Assembly: GCA_036873755.1 (NCBI GenBank)
Contig: JAVTVY010045526.1
Coordinates: forward strand, 145,325 to 209,324
Reading direction: 5' to 3'
Source of the DNA: Hanleya hanleyi
Lineage: Eukaryota > Mollusca > Polyplacophora > Lepidopleurida > Hanleyidae
Length of the DNA stretch: 64,000 nucleotides
Part shown: positions 11,967-19,381 of the stretch, piece after piece
Layout of the letters: every line of letters begins with the position of its first letter
Numbering within the stretch: the first letter of the stretch is position 1
Notes under the pieces: model-generated
What the model was told of the DNA's origin: nothing
The model's input: only the letters and a program-made list of their open reading frames with translations
Database searches by the model: none
Program-made: the position numbers and the translations under genes

Positions 11967-12930
11967 TGGGTGTGGGGTTGACATATCGGCCTTCTGCGCA
12001 TGCGCGGTGGCCGAAGGGTATGAAAATAGCCTTTTTGAGAGCTAGGGGAGTCCCTAATGGTCCAATGGGGTCGAGTGAGGTATCAAGGTGAAGCTTATGT
12101 GAAGGGGCATCTGATGGACTGGGTGTGGGGTTGAACTATCGGCAATCTGCGCATGCGCGGTGGCCCAAGGGTATGGAAATAGACGTGTTGGAGCTAGGGG
12201 AGCCCGTAATGGACCAATGGGGTCGAGTGAGGTATCCATGTGAAGCATTCGTGAAGGGGCATCTGATGGGCTGGATATGGGGTTGAACTATCGGCATTCT
12301 GCGCATGCGCGGTGGCCCAAGGGTATGAAAATAGCCGTGTTGGGAGCTAGGGGAGCCCCTAATGGGCCGATGGAGTTGTATGAGGTATCCATGTGAAGCC
12401 TAGGTGAAGAGGCATCTGATGGGTTGGGTGTGCGGTAGGAATATCATTCTGCGCATGCGCAGACGCAATGCGGAGCTCTCGTCCAATCAGAAGCGAGTAT
12501 TTCAAATCCGTCACACAGCACTCGTCCAGTCAGAAGCGAGTATTTTGACCCGGTGCATTATGGGGCATATCCAAGATGGCGGCACGTATGTTCAAGATGG
12601 CGGCACATCCGGTGTCGAAAACTGGTCATTTTGTCGGGATGTGGTCACCTAGTGTCGAAAACTGGACCCTGTATGGGTCCCGCTCTACGTGTTGGGGTCT
12701 AGGGGAGCCACGAGTGGTCCAATGGGGTCGAGTGAGGTATCAAAGTGAAGCCTAGGTGAAGGGGCATCTGATGGGCTGGGTGTGGGGTTGAACTATCGGC
12801 ATTCTGCGCATGCGCAGTCTGGCCGTAGTATACAAATAGCCGTGTTGGGGTGTAGGTGGGCCCCTAGTGGGTCGATGGGATCGAGTGAGGTATCCATGTG
12901 AAGCCTAGGTGAGGGAGTTACACTAGGGTG
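11905..12930. repeat. Subterminal repeat array, about 153-bp units
   Basis: The marker TCGAGTGAGGTATC recurs at about 11918, 12071, 12223, 12377 (variant), 12728 and 12881. The spacing is 152-154 bp apart from a gap at 12440-12700. Each unit also carries GAAG..TATGTGAAGGGGCATCTGATGG and most carry the palindrome TGCGCATGCGC. The first unit overlaps the TIR. No coding potential is seen. Confidence 0.9.
11995..12816. promoter_or_regulatory. Five NRF-1-like palindromes and two YY1-like sites
   Basis: TGCGCATGCGC occurs at 11995, 12148, 12300, 12450 and 12804, matching the known NRF-1 consensus. AAGATGGCGGC, the known YY1-type core, occurs at 12573 and about 12594. The motif matches are read directly; that host factors bind them is inferred. 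Confidence 0.5.
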
Positions 12931-12967
12931 TCGTTTCCATTCTGCTGCGCAGGTCACGTGGGGGTTG

Positions 12968-12982
12968 TGACGTCACTTCCGG
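12968..12982 (+). promoter_or_regulatory. CRE plus ETS composite site
   Basis: TGACGTCA overlaps CACTTCCGG. The same composite occurs at 14840-14854, in front of the divergent gene pair. A short open frame starts at ATG 13016, 34 bp downstream. Confidence 0.5.
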
Positions 12983-13015
12983 GTTTTTCACTAAAAAACT
13001 ACCTCCAAACAAAAA

Positions 13016-13152
13016 TGTTTCCCCCTAGACGTCCGTATGGTCAACCGCCGGGACCTTTTCCCGCCCCGCCCCGCCCCGGCCCGGCCGCAGCGCGCGCGCG
13101 CGTCATCACCGGCAGTGCGCGCGCGCGCACGGAGTATTATACAATCGGATAG
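13016..13152 (+). CDS. Possible 45-residue Pro/Arg-rich ORF (gene remnant?)
   Basis: ATG 13016 follows a CRE/ETS composite and the leader CAAACAAAAATG. The frame encodes 45 residues starting MFPPRRPYGQPPGPFPAPP. It then runs through GC-rich (CCCCG) and (GC)n repeats before stopping at 13152. It may be the 5' stub of a deleted gene. No homology is recognised, and a chance frame through GC-rich repeats is equally possible. Confidence 0.25.
13060..13130. repeat. GC-rich (CCCCG)n and (GC)n tract
   Basis: CCCCGCCCCGCCCCGGCCCGG followed by two runs of alternating CG. Similar CCCCG runs flank the duplicated protease segment at 22976-23001 and 23219-23252, so this word marks likely recombination junctions in the element. 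Confidence 0.8.
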
Positions 13153-13400
13153 CGGTTGTCGTGAATAACAACAAGTTCAGCAATGTTTATATATTTTATT
13201 ATCCCCAATGTTACATCACACCCAGGCTGGGGGAACCGCCCTGGGTATGTTTAGTATGTTCACAGCAAAACAAACTGAAATATCAAACATCGTGTTTTAT
13301 TATTTAACGCACCGTCACATTAGGTGCAAGGGTTTACTGAGCTCAATTCAACGATCAGCATGTAGACATAGAGAGTATGTGCGGCATGTTATGGTATTCA

Positions 13401-14627
13401 TCAGTGCGCGGGTGATGCATTCAGCCGATGGCGGTGGTCGGTCAGCTTGGTCAGGAAAAACGTGACATTGGTTACCCTCTCTACCACCCATTGTATGTTG
13501 GGGCGTTGACGATGTGCCCATCTCAAGGGTTCCACGGTGTCCAGTATCTCCAGCATCGTCTCTAGTGACCTCCGGTTAATGATGGCGAACGGCTGGCCAG
13601 ACACATAGATATTATTGCCGGGATAAGAATACCGTAGCTGGCCCGTCTTTTTGTGACGTAAGATGTATCCGAAAGCGACATTCAATTTAAAGGCCGTAGT
13701 TTGATCTTTGAAGATGGCTTCCACGTAGCTGCGTAGACAGGTGCGGTTGGTCAGTGGAAAATTGTAAATATCTTGAATAGGGCCATGAGGGTGGAAACAG
13801 TGCCGTGTCATGGACCAATGGCGCCGATCGATGTCACTCACTGGATGGTTGTCCTGTAAGAGATCGCCCAGAAAATGTTCGATGTTGTCAGGCGTATGAC
13901 TCGAAACCGTAACGCTGGGGTCCGGCTGGATATCCAGGCTCTTCTGAACTGTGGGTATAGGCGGGCTGTCCTTCATCGCATCACCAGTGGCGTTCGTCTC
14001 CCCGGGCTTATCTTCACTGGGTCTGACCTTCCGCGGCTCCTCTTCAGTAGGAAGTTGTCGCTCATGCCCTGGTACCGGGGCATGAATCAACCGTTGGTGT
14101 CGCAGCAACTGACTGCGTCGTTTGAAGCGTTGACCACAATCCTCGCATGGACGCTTGCGTGGCCCATGAATTGAACGTTCGTGGCGCAGTAACTGATCCT
14201 CCCGATTAAATGACCCTGCGCAGGTTATACAAGTATACCGTGCATCGTTGTGGGTGGAGGCCTCGTGGCGTCGAAAATTATCTAGACGAGTAAACTGCCT
14301 CTGACAAGTTGTGCAAGTGAACATCTTGGTGGAATCGCCCAGAAAATGTTCGATGTTGTCAGGCGTATGACTCTGCACCGGGGCATGAATCAACCGTTGG
14401 TGTCGCAGCAACTGACTGCGTCGTTTGAAGAGTTGACCACAATCCTCGCATGGACGCTTGGGTGGCCCATGAATTGAACGTTCGTGGCGCAGTAAATGAT
14501 CCTCCCGATTAAATGACCGTGCGCAGGTTATACAAGTATATAGTGCACCGTTGTGGGTGGAGGCCTCGTGGCGTCGCAAATCTTCTGGGCGGGTAAACTG
14601 CTTCTGGCAAGTTGTGCAAGTGAACAT
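13401..14627 (-). CDS. C2H2 zinc-finger protein with a conserved Polinton-type C-terminal domain
   Basis: 408 residues from ATG 14627. There are six C2H2 fingers in two groups of three; the consensus is C-x2-C-x12-H-x4-H, for example CTTCQKQF...RRHEASTH. The second group starts at the internal ATG at 14324, exactly 303 bp after the first, so it is an internal tandem duplication that also duplicated SHTPDNIEHFLGD. A low-complexity linker follows, then a globular region of about 150 residues (IYNFPLTNRTCLRSYVEAIF ... RPNIQWVVERVTNVTFFLTK). From memory this region resembles the non-catalytic N-terminal part of some invertebrate Polinton polymerase ORFs; I cannot verify it. No exonuclease or polymerase motifs follow. 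Possible role: DNA binding, or the stub of a deleted polymerase gene. AATAAA signals on the minus strand lie downstream near 13295 and 13195. Confidence 0.8.
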   Translation of the reverse strand: MFTCTTCQKQFTRPEDLRRHEASTHNGALYTCITCARSFNREDHLLRHERSIHGPPKRPCEDCGQLFKRRSQLLRHQRLIHAPVQSHTPDNIEHFLGDSTKMFTCTTCQRQFTRLDNFRRHEASTHNDARYTCITCAGSFNREDQLLRHERSIHGPRKRPCEDCGQRFKRRSQLLRHQRLIHAPVPGHERQLPTEEEPRKVRPSEDKPGETNATGDAMKDSPPIPTVQKSLDIQPDPSVTVSSHTPDNIEHFLGDLLQDNHPVSDIDRRHWSMTRHCFHPHGPIQDIYNFPLTNRTCLRSYVEAIFKDQTTAFKLNVAFGYILRHKKTGQLRYSYPGNNIYVSGQPFAIINRRSLETMLEILDTVEPLRWAHRQRPNIQWVVERVTNVTFFLTKLTDHRHRLNASPAH

Positions 14628-14839
14628 CTTGGTGGTTGACAGAGTGTCTGATGAAACGGCCAGGCCGCTTCCCTTTTATAGCACGCTAGCTGGTAATCTA
14701 TTTTTAGCACACTCTACCACAAGTCGAGGATCGAGACTGGTGTGTTGGTATACGACTGAGCCGCATTGCGCGCGCGCGCATGAAGACCCTCATACATACC
14801 TCAATGCAGGCTCAGACGCGAAGTGCCCGGATGTAAAAA

Positions 14840-14854
14840 TGACGTCACTTCCGG
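14840..14854 (+). promoter_or_regulatory. CRE/ETS composite in the divergent promoter
   Basis: TGACGTCACTTCCGG, the same composite as at 12968. It lies between the minus-strand zinc-finger gene (start 14627) and the plus-strand genes (start 15226), so it could serve both. Confidence 0.5.
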
Positions 14855-14900
14855 TTTGGGTGAATGGAGCGTGACCTTTGGACATGTCCAGACTTGTCTG

Positions 14901-15020
14901 ACCGCCATTGTTGGAAAATGGCGGATAATGGCAACTAATGGCGGAAGGTGGCCGCCATTGTGGGAAAATGGCGGATAATGGCGGCTAATGGCGAAAGGTG
15001 ACCGCCATTGTGGGAAAACG
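14901..15020. repeat. 50-bp tandem repeat rich in GCCGCCAT/ATGGCGG
   Basis: Units begin at 14901, 14951 and 15001 with CCGCCATTGTGGGAAAATGG. Each contains paired YY1-like ATGGCGG cores in both orientations. It lies in the 600-bp divergent intergenic region, so an enhancer-like role is plausible but inferred. Confidence 0.8.
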
Positions 15021-15174
15021 CCCACAGACAGGTCAGTACATGCATTCCTATGATGTTCACGCATAATAAAAAGGATTGACCTGTAATCTGTGTTGTTGTT
15101 GTTGCTCCCTTTTTTGGACTAACCCATCAGAATAGTACGTATCACGGACTACACCCGTAGAGCTACATCTGGTC

Positions 15175-15181
15175 TATAAAA
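15175..15181 (+). promoter_or_regulatory. TATA box for the ORF at 15226
   Basis: TATAAAA, 51 bp upstream of ATG 15226. First of a series of regularly placed TATA boxes in the element. Confidence 0.7.
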
Positions 15182-15225
15182 CACGTCTCTCTGGATCCTA
15201 CCTTCATTTCTACGGTTGCAGAGCC

Positions 15226-16113
15226 ATGGCGGAGATCCAGCCCTATGCGACTCGCATTTTACAGCATGCCGCCGTGGTGAATTCATTCACGGGTTACCGA
15301 GCAGTGGTCCGGTCCATGTATGCAGATAGCGACGACAACGAGGGGCGACGCCAGATCCTCAACGAGTTCACAGAAGCGGTCCTCCACAGAGTGCACTCGA
15401 TGGAGAGGCGTGCCATCACTCACCACTACTGGACTATGACAGCCATCCTTGATGCTCGCGCTATGGACCAGGAGCGCTCACGCCGGAACCAGCACCGGCT
15501 GGTTGGCCTCACACTAGTCTGTGCCCTATTGACCTGGCGCTGTGGTATTGACACTATAAATACGAGGGTCAGACAGAGTGTGTGTCATTCACCGTTCGAC
15601 ATTGGAGCAGGCATGTCACCCGTCCTACGAGCCATCCTACCCCTTACACTCCAGGTGGGGTTACACGTCTATGAAGATAAAGTCACCCTCGTGGAAGACC
15701 GTGGAGATGTTTGCTGGTCGCCCGCTGAGGCCGTATCGAATACGGTGACGCTACCTCGTGACGGCTGGACCAAATTTAAACGGGTGTTGAGCGGCGAGCT
15801 CGACGGAAACCTCATCCACATAGACAATGCCATCTACGTATACCGTACCACCTTCTTCCTACGCCTGGGCCGCTACCAAGACCCTACGCGAGGCTTCACC
15901 CTAGTCCCCGATCTGTGGACAGCCTTGGAGAAAGTGGTGCCTATTGTGGACCAGCTGTTTACACCGGACGAGCGATCATCAGACCAGTTGGCGTGGGCTC
16001 GTGCTATGGACGACGCGCTGGCAGAACCCCATGAACAACTACATGAACCCGACGACGACGATGCCATTGATTACCCGGCTAGACTCAACCAGCCCAGTGA
16101 TATCACCACCTGA
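15226..16113 (+). CDS. Polinton ORF of unknown function, apparent fusion of two genes
   Basis: 295 residues in one frame from ATG 15226 (context GCCATGG). Residues 1-105 are an Arg/His-rich alpha-helical region ending in a short hydrophobic stretch (RLVGLTLVCALLTW). Residues from about 130 onward match the next ORF (16187-16657): LHVY.DKV, then the shared GWTKFKRVLSGELDG, then FTL.PDLW.ALE, then SSD.L.W. A TATAAATA box (15555) and an ATG (15613) lie inside the frame exactly where the paralogue has its own TATA box and ATG. The simplest reading is two neighbouring genes whose boundary stop was lost; a stop exists in the other frames just before the TATA box. The repeated '...W.KFK/W.ALE' pattern loosely recalls PC4-like DNA-binding domains, but that is weak. 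Acidic C-terminus. Confidence 0.7.
   Translation: MAEIQPYATRILQHAAVVNSFTGYRAVVRSMYADSDDNEGRRQILNEFTEAVLHRVHSMERRAITHHYWTMTAILDARAMDQERSRRNQHRLVGLTLVCALLTWRCGIDTINTRVRQSVCHSPFDIGAGMSPVLRAILPLTLQVGLHVYEDKVTLVEDRGDVCWSPAEAVSNTVTLPRDGWTKFKRVLSGELDGNLIHIDNAIYVYRTTFFLRLGRYQDPTRGFTLVPDLWTALEKVVPIVDQLFTPDERSSDQLAWARAMDDALAEPHEQLHEPDDDDAIDYPARLNQPSDITT
15555..15562 (+). promoter_or_regulatory. Internal TATA box
   Basis: TATAAATA followed by CGAGGGTCAGACAGAG, closely resembling TATAAATACGAGAGACAG at 16140. ATG 15613 follows 58 bp downstream. Confidence 0.6.
15613..16113 (+). CDS. Alternative shorter gene inside the fused ORF (paralogue of 16187-16657)
   Basis: Starting at ATG 15613 the product is 166 residues. 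Its N-terminus aligns within one residue of the start of the 16187 paralogue, and it has its own TATA box. This supports it as a separate transcription unit overlapped by the longer ORF. Function unknown. Confidence 0.5.
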   Translation: MSPVLRAILPLTLQVGLHVYEDKVTLVEDRGDVCWSPAEAVSNTVTLPRDGWTKFKRVLSGELDGNLIHIDNAIYVYRTTFFLRLGRYQDPTRGFTLVPDLWTALEKVVPIVDQLFTPDERSSDQLAWARAMDDALAEPHEQLHEPDDDDAIDYPARLNQPSDITT

Positions 16114-16139
16114 TCCTTTTGATCTCACGGGGTTCTCCC

Positions 16140-16147
16140 TATAAATA
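16140..16147 (+). promoter_or_regulatory. TATA box for the ORF at 16187
   Basis: TATAAATA, 27 bp after the previous stop codon and 47 bp before ATG 16187. Confidence 0.7.
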
Positions 16148-16186
16148 CGAGAGACAGTCAAATCTGGTACCATTCACGTACTGACC

Positions 16187-16657
16187 ATGACGGAGCATAT
16201 AATACTGGCGTATTTCAGCTTGACCCCCGAGGTTTTCCTGCACGTGTATGGGGATAAGGTCGATATCATGGAGGAGGTGGGAGACATCTGTGATGCGGAC
16301 CCTACACAACCGTGCCCGGCTCACATTCGTCTGTCCCGGGAGGGCTGGACCAAATTCAAACGGGTGTTGTCTGGTGAACTGGACGGCGATCTCATCCACT
16401 TGTGTCACGATGTGTACATCCGACGCGGCCCTTTCTTTGCTCAATTGGCTCGGCTAGATGGGGGTACAGTGCATTTTACCCTTCACCCTGATCTATGGTC
16501 TGCATTGGAAGATGCCGTGGTAGATGTGGATGAAGTGCTTATCAAGCGGTCATCAGACGAGTTGGACTGGTCATTTACCATGGCCACTGTGGAAGCCCAC
16601 GAAGAAAATCAGAAAGAAACTCCGGCCCAAGATATACCCGTTATAAATAAACGATAG
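16187..16657 (+). CDS. Polinton ORF of unknown function (paralogue of the preceding gene)
   Basis: 156 residues. It shares LHVY.DKV and GWTKFKRVLSGELDG with the C-terminal half of the preceding ORF, and the two genes lie 74 bp apart, so they are a local duplication. The C-terminus is Glu-rich. The final codons lie inside the TATA box (16642) of the integrase gene. No enzymatic motif is visible. A DNA-binding or regulatory role is only a guess based on the weak PC4-like pattern. Confidence 0.7.
   Translation: MTEHIILAYFSLTPEVFLHVYGDKVDIMEEVGDICDADPTQPCPAHIRLSREGWTKFKRVLSGELDGDLIHLCHDVYIRRGPFFAQLARLDGGTVHFTLHPDLWSALEDAVVDVDEVLIKRSSDELDWSFTMATVEAHEENQKETPAQDIPVINKR
16642..16649 (+). promoter_or_regulatory. 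TATA box for integrase, inside the upstream ORF
   Basis: TATAAATA lies within the last codons of the previous gene (stop at 16655) and 44 bp before ATG 16686. Confidence 0.7.
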
Positions 16658-16685
16658 AGCCAGGGTCCATCATCATTGTGTCACC

Positions 16686-17759
16686 ATGAAGCGCTGGGAG
16701 AAGGTGTTGGATAACTTATACTACAGTCCCGACAGTCCGGCGGCCTATAGTGCATTGTCGGCTCTCTATCGAGCGGCCAAACCCCAGGGGATACAACGTG
16801 CCCAAGTCCGAGATTGGTTAAGAAAACAAGACACCTATACCTTACATCGATCTGTCCGTCGCCATTTTCTACGGAACCGCGTCATCGTGGGAGGAATAGA
16901 TGTCCAGTGGCAAGCGGATTTGGTCGATATGAGCGCCTTTGCCAAACACAACGATGGGAATCGGTATATCTTGACGTGCATCGATATCCTATCCAAGTAT
17001 GCGTGGGTGGTACCCATCCGGACGAAAACGGGGGCGAATCTCATAGCGGCGTTCAAAGACATCTTCAAGACCGGGCGCAAACCTTTGTATTTGCAAACCG
17101 ACGAAGGCACGGAATTCCTCAACAGACCGTTCCAAGCCTTTCTCAAGAAACAGAAGGTGTTTTTCTTCCATACGTACAACGAGACCAAGGCTTCCGTGGT
17201 GGAAAGGTTCAACAGGACATTCAAAGGCCGTATGTATAAATATTTCACCTATAAGAATACAAGGCGGTACATCGATGTTCTCCCGAAACTGGTGAGGGGT
17301 TACAATCGAGCCTATCATCGGAGTATAGAGAGAGCCCCCATTACCGTGACCCAACGCAATGAAGCCCAAGTCCGGCGTGTCTTGTACCCCAGGCCATCGC
17401 AGCGAACGACGAAGGCGGTGTACAAGGTCGGGGACCCTGTACGGATCAGTAAAGTCAAGGGCAAGTTCGAGAAAAGTTACTTGCCCAACTGGAGCGATGA
17501 GCACTTCCTGATTAAACGGCGCCTACCCCGACAGCGGCGAGTCTATGAACTGGAAGATCTCCAAGGGGAAACGTTGCTGGGGACGTTTTACGAGACGGAA
17601 TTACAGCCTGTTGTAAAAACACAGCAAGACTACTACACGGTGGAGCAGATTTTGAAAACGGAACGTCGACGTGGCAAACTGTTTCATTTCGTCAAATGGC
17701 AAGGTTGGCCCAGTTCCTTCAATTCCTGGGTCGCTGCCAACCAGGTGAAGCGACTATAA
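16686..17759 (+). CDS. Polinton integrase (rve DDE domain plus chromodomain)
   Basis: 357 residues, intact. The central retroviral-type integrase core spans about 65-215, with candidate catalytic residues D78 (WQADLVDM), D139 (LQTDEGTEF) and E173 (KASVVERFNRTFK); there are 33 residues between the last two. An SH3-like basic region (about 245-310) follows. A C-terminal chromodomain (about 315-357, YTVEQILK...FHFVKWQGWP..FNSWV) follows that and would be expected to read histone marks at target chromatin. Integrases of this type insert Polinton DNA with 6-bp duplications, matching the TAGGTC repeats here. It is the one enzymatic gene in the element with no visible lesion. Its stop codon (17757-17759) is embedded in the next TATA box. 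Confidence 0.95.
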   Translation: MKRWEKVLDNLYYSPDSPAAYSALSALYRAAKPQGIQRAQVRDWLRKQDTYTLHRSVRRHFLRNRVIVGGIDVQWQADLVDMSAFAKHNDGNRYILTCIDILSKYAWVVPIRTKTGANLIAAFKDIFKTGRKPLYLQTDEGTEFLNRPFQAFLKKQKVFFFHTYNETKASVVERFNRTFKGRMYKYFTYKNTRRYIDVLPKLVRGYNRAYHRSIERAPITVTQRNEAQVRRVLYPRPSQRTTKAVYKVGDPVRISKVKGKFEKSYLPNWSDEHFLIKRRLPRQRRVYELEDLQGETLLGTFYETELQPVVKTQQDYYTVEQILKTERRRGKLFHFVKWQGWPSSFNSWVAANQVKRL

Positions 17760-17761
17760 AG
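17755..17761 (+). promoter_or_regulatory. TATA box overlapping the integrase stop codon
   Basis: TATAAAG contains the integrase TAA stop and lies 55 bp before ATG 17810. Confidence 0.65.
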
Positions 17762-17809
17762 CCACACACCACTGCCGTCCTCCTTCATTCCACGTCCGAC
17801 CACAGTGCT

Positions 17810-18481
17810 ATGGACCAACATCAGCTGCCTCTGAACACAGCGTCTCCCAAAACGCGCAAAGCGCAAGTGGTCTTTGGGGTGCTATTGCTAACCCTGCTGA
17901 GTGTGTTGTACGGAGGTGTGTCTTACGACGTAGCCTATGTCAGCACGTTACTTAACCAACTGAGAACACCAGCCACCAGTGAAACCGGTCTACAGAGAGC
18001 ACCAGTCGTATCGAGCCCAGTCACCACCACCACACCCCGTGTACAAGCCACGTCGAGCTCCACACCTACACCAAGTACGCCCACTACGTCTGAAGACCCA
18101 CCGGATTTCATCCCTCACAGTGAACCGACAACCACGACCACCGACGTTGTACCCACCCCCAGCACCATCCCTGACAGTGTGCAGACAACGACGACCGACG
18201 TTGTACCCACCACCACTCCAGTTCACTCGTACGAAATTTACAAGAGCGGGTTACCACGACAACGGATACACCTCGAACCATGGACCCACGGTGGCAGCAT
18301 CCCTTCACGTGTCTCATCGCAGGACCGACGGGTCCGGCAAAACGCACTTCGTCCGGAAGCTCCTTCAACACGCCGACAGCATGATCACCCCACCTATTGC
18401 CCGAGTCGTGTGGTGTTACGGAGAATGGCAGGAAGCGTATGCAGCAATGCCCCACATCACGTTTGTGGAAGGCCTACCTAA
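17810..18481 (+). CDS. Single-pass membrane protein with Thr/Pro-rich stalk (hypothetical)
   Basis: ATG 17810 opens a 223-residue frame. A short basic N-terminus is followed by one membrane-spanning segment (about residues 20-38, VVFGVLLLTLLSVLYGG). Then comes a Thr/Pro/Ser-rich region (about 50-155) that resembles a glycosylated stalk. The last third overlaps the start of the ATPase gene (ATG 18280) in another frame and becomes Arg-rich, so the true C-terminus may be shorter. A type II or signal-anchored surface or virion membrane protein is plausible; no family is recognised. Confidence 0.55.
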   Translation: MDQHQLPLNTASPKTRKAQVVFGVLLLTLLSVLYGGVSYDVAYVSTLLNQLRTPATSETGLQRAPVVSSPVTTTTPRVQATSSSTPTPSTPTTSEDPPDFIPHSEPTTTTTDVVPTPSTIPDSVQTTTTDVVPTTTPVHSYEIYKSGLPRQRIHLEPWTHGGSIPSRVSSQDRRVRQNALRPEAPSTRRQHDHPTYCPSRVVLRRMAGSVCSNAPHHVCGRPT

Positions 18482-18887
18482 CCTGGCGGATTTGGAACCC
18501 GACACCTTGGTGGTTCTGGATGATCTCATGGCGGAGACGGATGCGCGGGTGACCCAACTCTTTACCAAAGGCAGCCATCATCGACGGCTCAGCATCATCT
18601 ACATTGTGCAGAATCTGTTCAGTAAAAACAAAGAACATCGGAACATCAGCTTAAATGCCCACTACCTGGTGGTCTTCAAAAACCCGAGAGATACCACTCA
18701 ACTGCTGCACCTGGCGAGACAGATATATCCCGGCCGCACACCGTTTGCGTTGGAAGCCTTTAAAGATGCCACAACCCCTCAGCACGGGTATATGCTCTTC
18801 GACCTCAAGCAAGCCACCCCCGACCACCTTCGACTACGGACCGGCATCTTTCCCGGGGAGACCCACCACGTGTACTTGCAAAAATAA
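18280..18887 (+). pseudogene. FtsK/HerA-type (A32-like) packaging ATPase, frameshifted in Walker A
   Basis: The reading begins at ATG 18280 and carries the first half of the P-loop (LIAGPTG). The rest of the protein lies in another frame from about 18330 to 18887. The break coincides with the three-G run at 18330-18332, consistent with loss of one base. The downstream frame has the remainder of the P-loop (SGKTHF), a Walker B (DTLVVLDDL) and a conserved Gln-containing strand (SIIYIVQNLF), as in viral genome-packaging ATPases. Length of about 200 residues is normal for the family. In Polintons this enzyme is thought to pump DNA into the capsid. As written the protein would lose its ATP-binding site; a sequencing or assembly error in a G-run is possible. 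An AATAAA signal follows near 18946. Confidence 0.85.
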
Positions 18888-18940
18888 TGTAAACACACCC
18901 ACAGTGGCGCCCCCAGCTGGGGTGTGTGTGTTTGATGATG

Positions 18941-18952
18941 GAGATAATAAAA
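18941..18952 (+). terminator. Polyadenylation signal after the ATPase gene
   Basis: GATAATAAAAAG contains AATAAA about 60 bp past the stop codon at 18887. Confidence 0.5.
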
Positions 18953-19036
18953 AGAATGAATACCACAGCAGGGTTGATTTTTTGTCTCTGAAGTAGATAA
19001 AAAGAGCAGAGTTGTGGGTTCTAGCATTAGTTGTAC

Positions 19037-19381
19037 ATGATGTCTGCGCGAGTACGGAAGCACGCTCCCACGCTCCGTGTATTGAAGACGGCCCCACCCG
19101 AGTTGGTCCGAACCATTGTACGCGGTGCGGACCCTGACCGTGTACGCTGTCTGTGCGAGATCGGGTACAATCTGTTAAAAGGCAACGTACCACTGACTCC
19201 GGCTTAGAAGACCAAGTTGGCCAAGCATAAGACAGGTCTCCGAACCCTAGTCCATAAGCGGGTGCCACAAACACAAAAGAAAAAGGTGTTACAGAAAGGC
19301 GGCTTTCTCGGGGCCATCTTAGCACCGTTGGCCGCTTCTGTGTTGGGTCCAGTATTGGGTGGACTCTTCGGCCGACAATGA
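19037..19381 (+). pseudogene. Small basic/hydrophobic virion-type protein with an in-frame stop
   Basis: ATG 19037 opens a frame that reaches a TAG at 19205-19207 after 56 codons. It then continues open in the same frame to a TGA at 19379-19381. The second part is Lys/Arg-rich and ends in a Gly/Ala/Leu-rich hydrophobic segment (GGFLGAILAPLAASVLGPVL), a pattern seen in membrane-active minor virion proteins. The final TGA overlaps the ATG of the next gene (ATGA). The position before the capsid cluster and the continuous frame suggest one gene interrupted by a nonsense change; readthrough cannot be excluded. A TATA-like AGATAAAAAG lies 42 bp upstream. Confidence 0.55.

Noticed and set aside
12054..12248. 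Small minus-strand frame in the Polinton left end
   Set aside because: Reads through the 153-bp subterminal repeats and repeats with them; no independent evidence.
13153..13400. Remaining polymerase B fragment next to the zinc-finger gene
   Set aside because: No exonuclease or polymerase motifs seen in any frame; only AATAAA signals and unrelated sequence.
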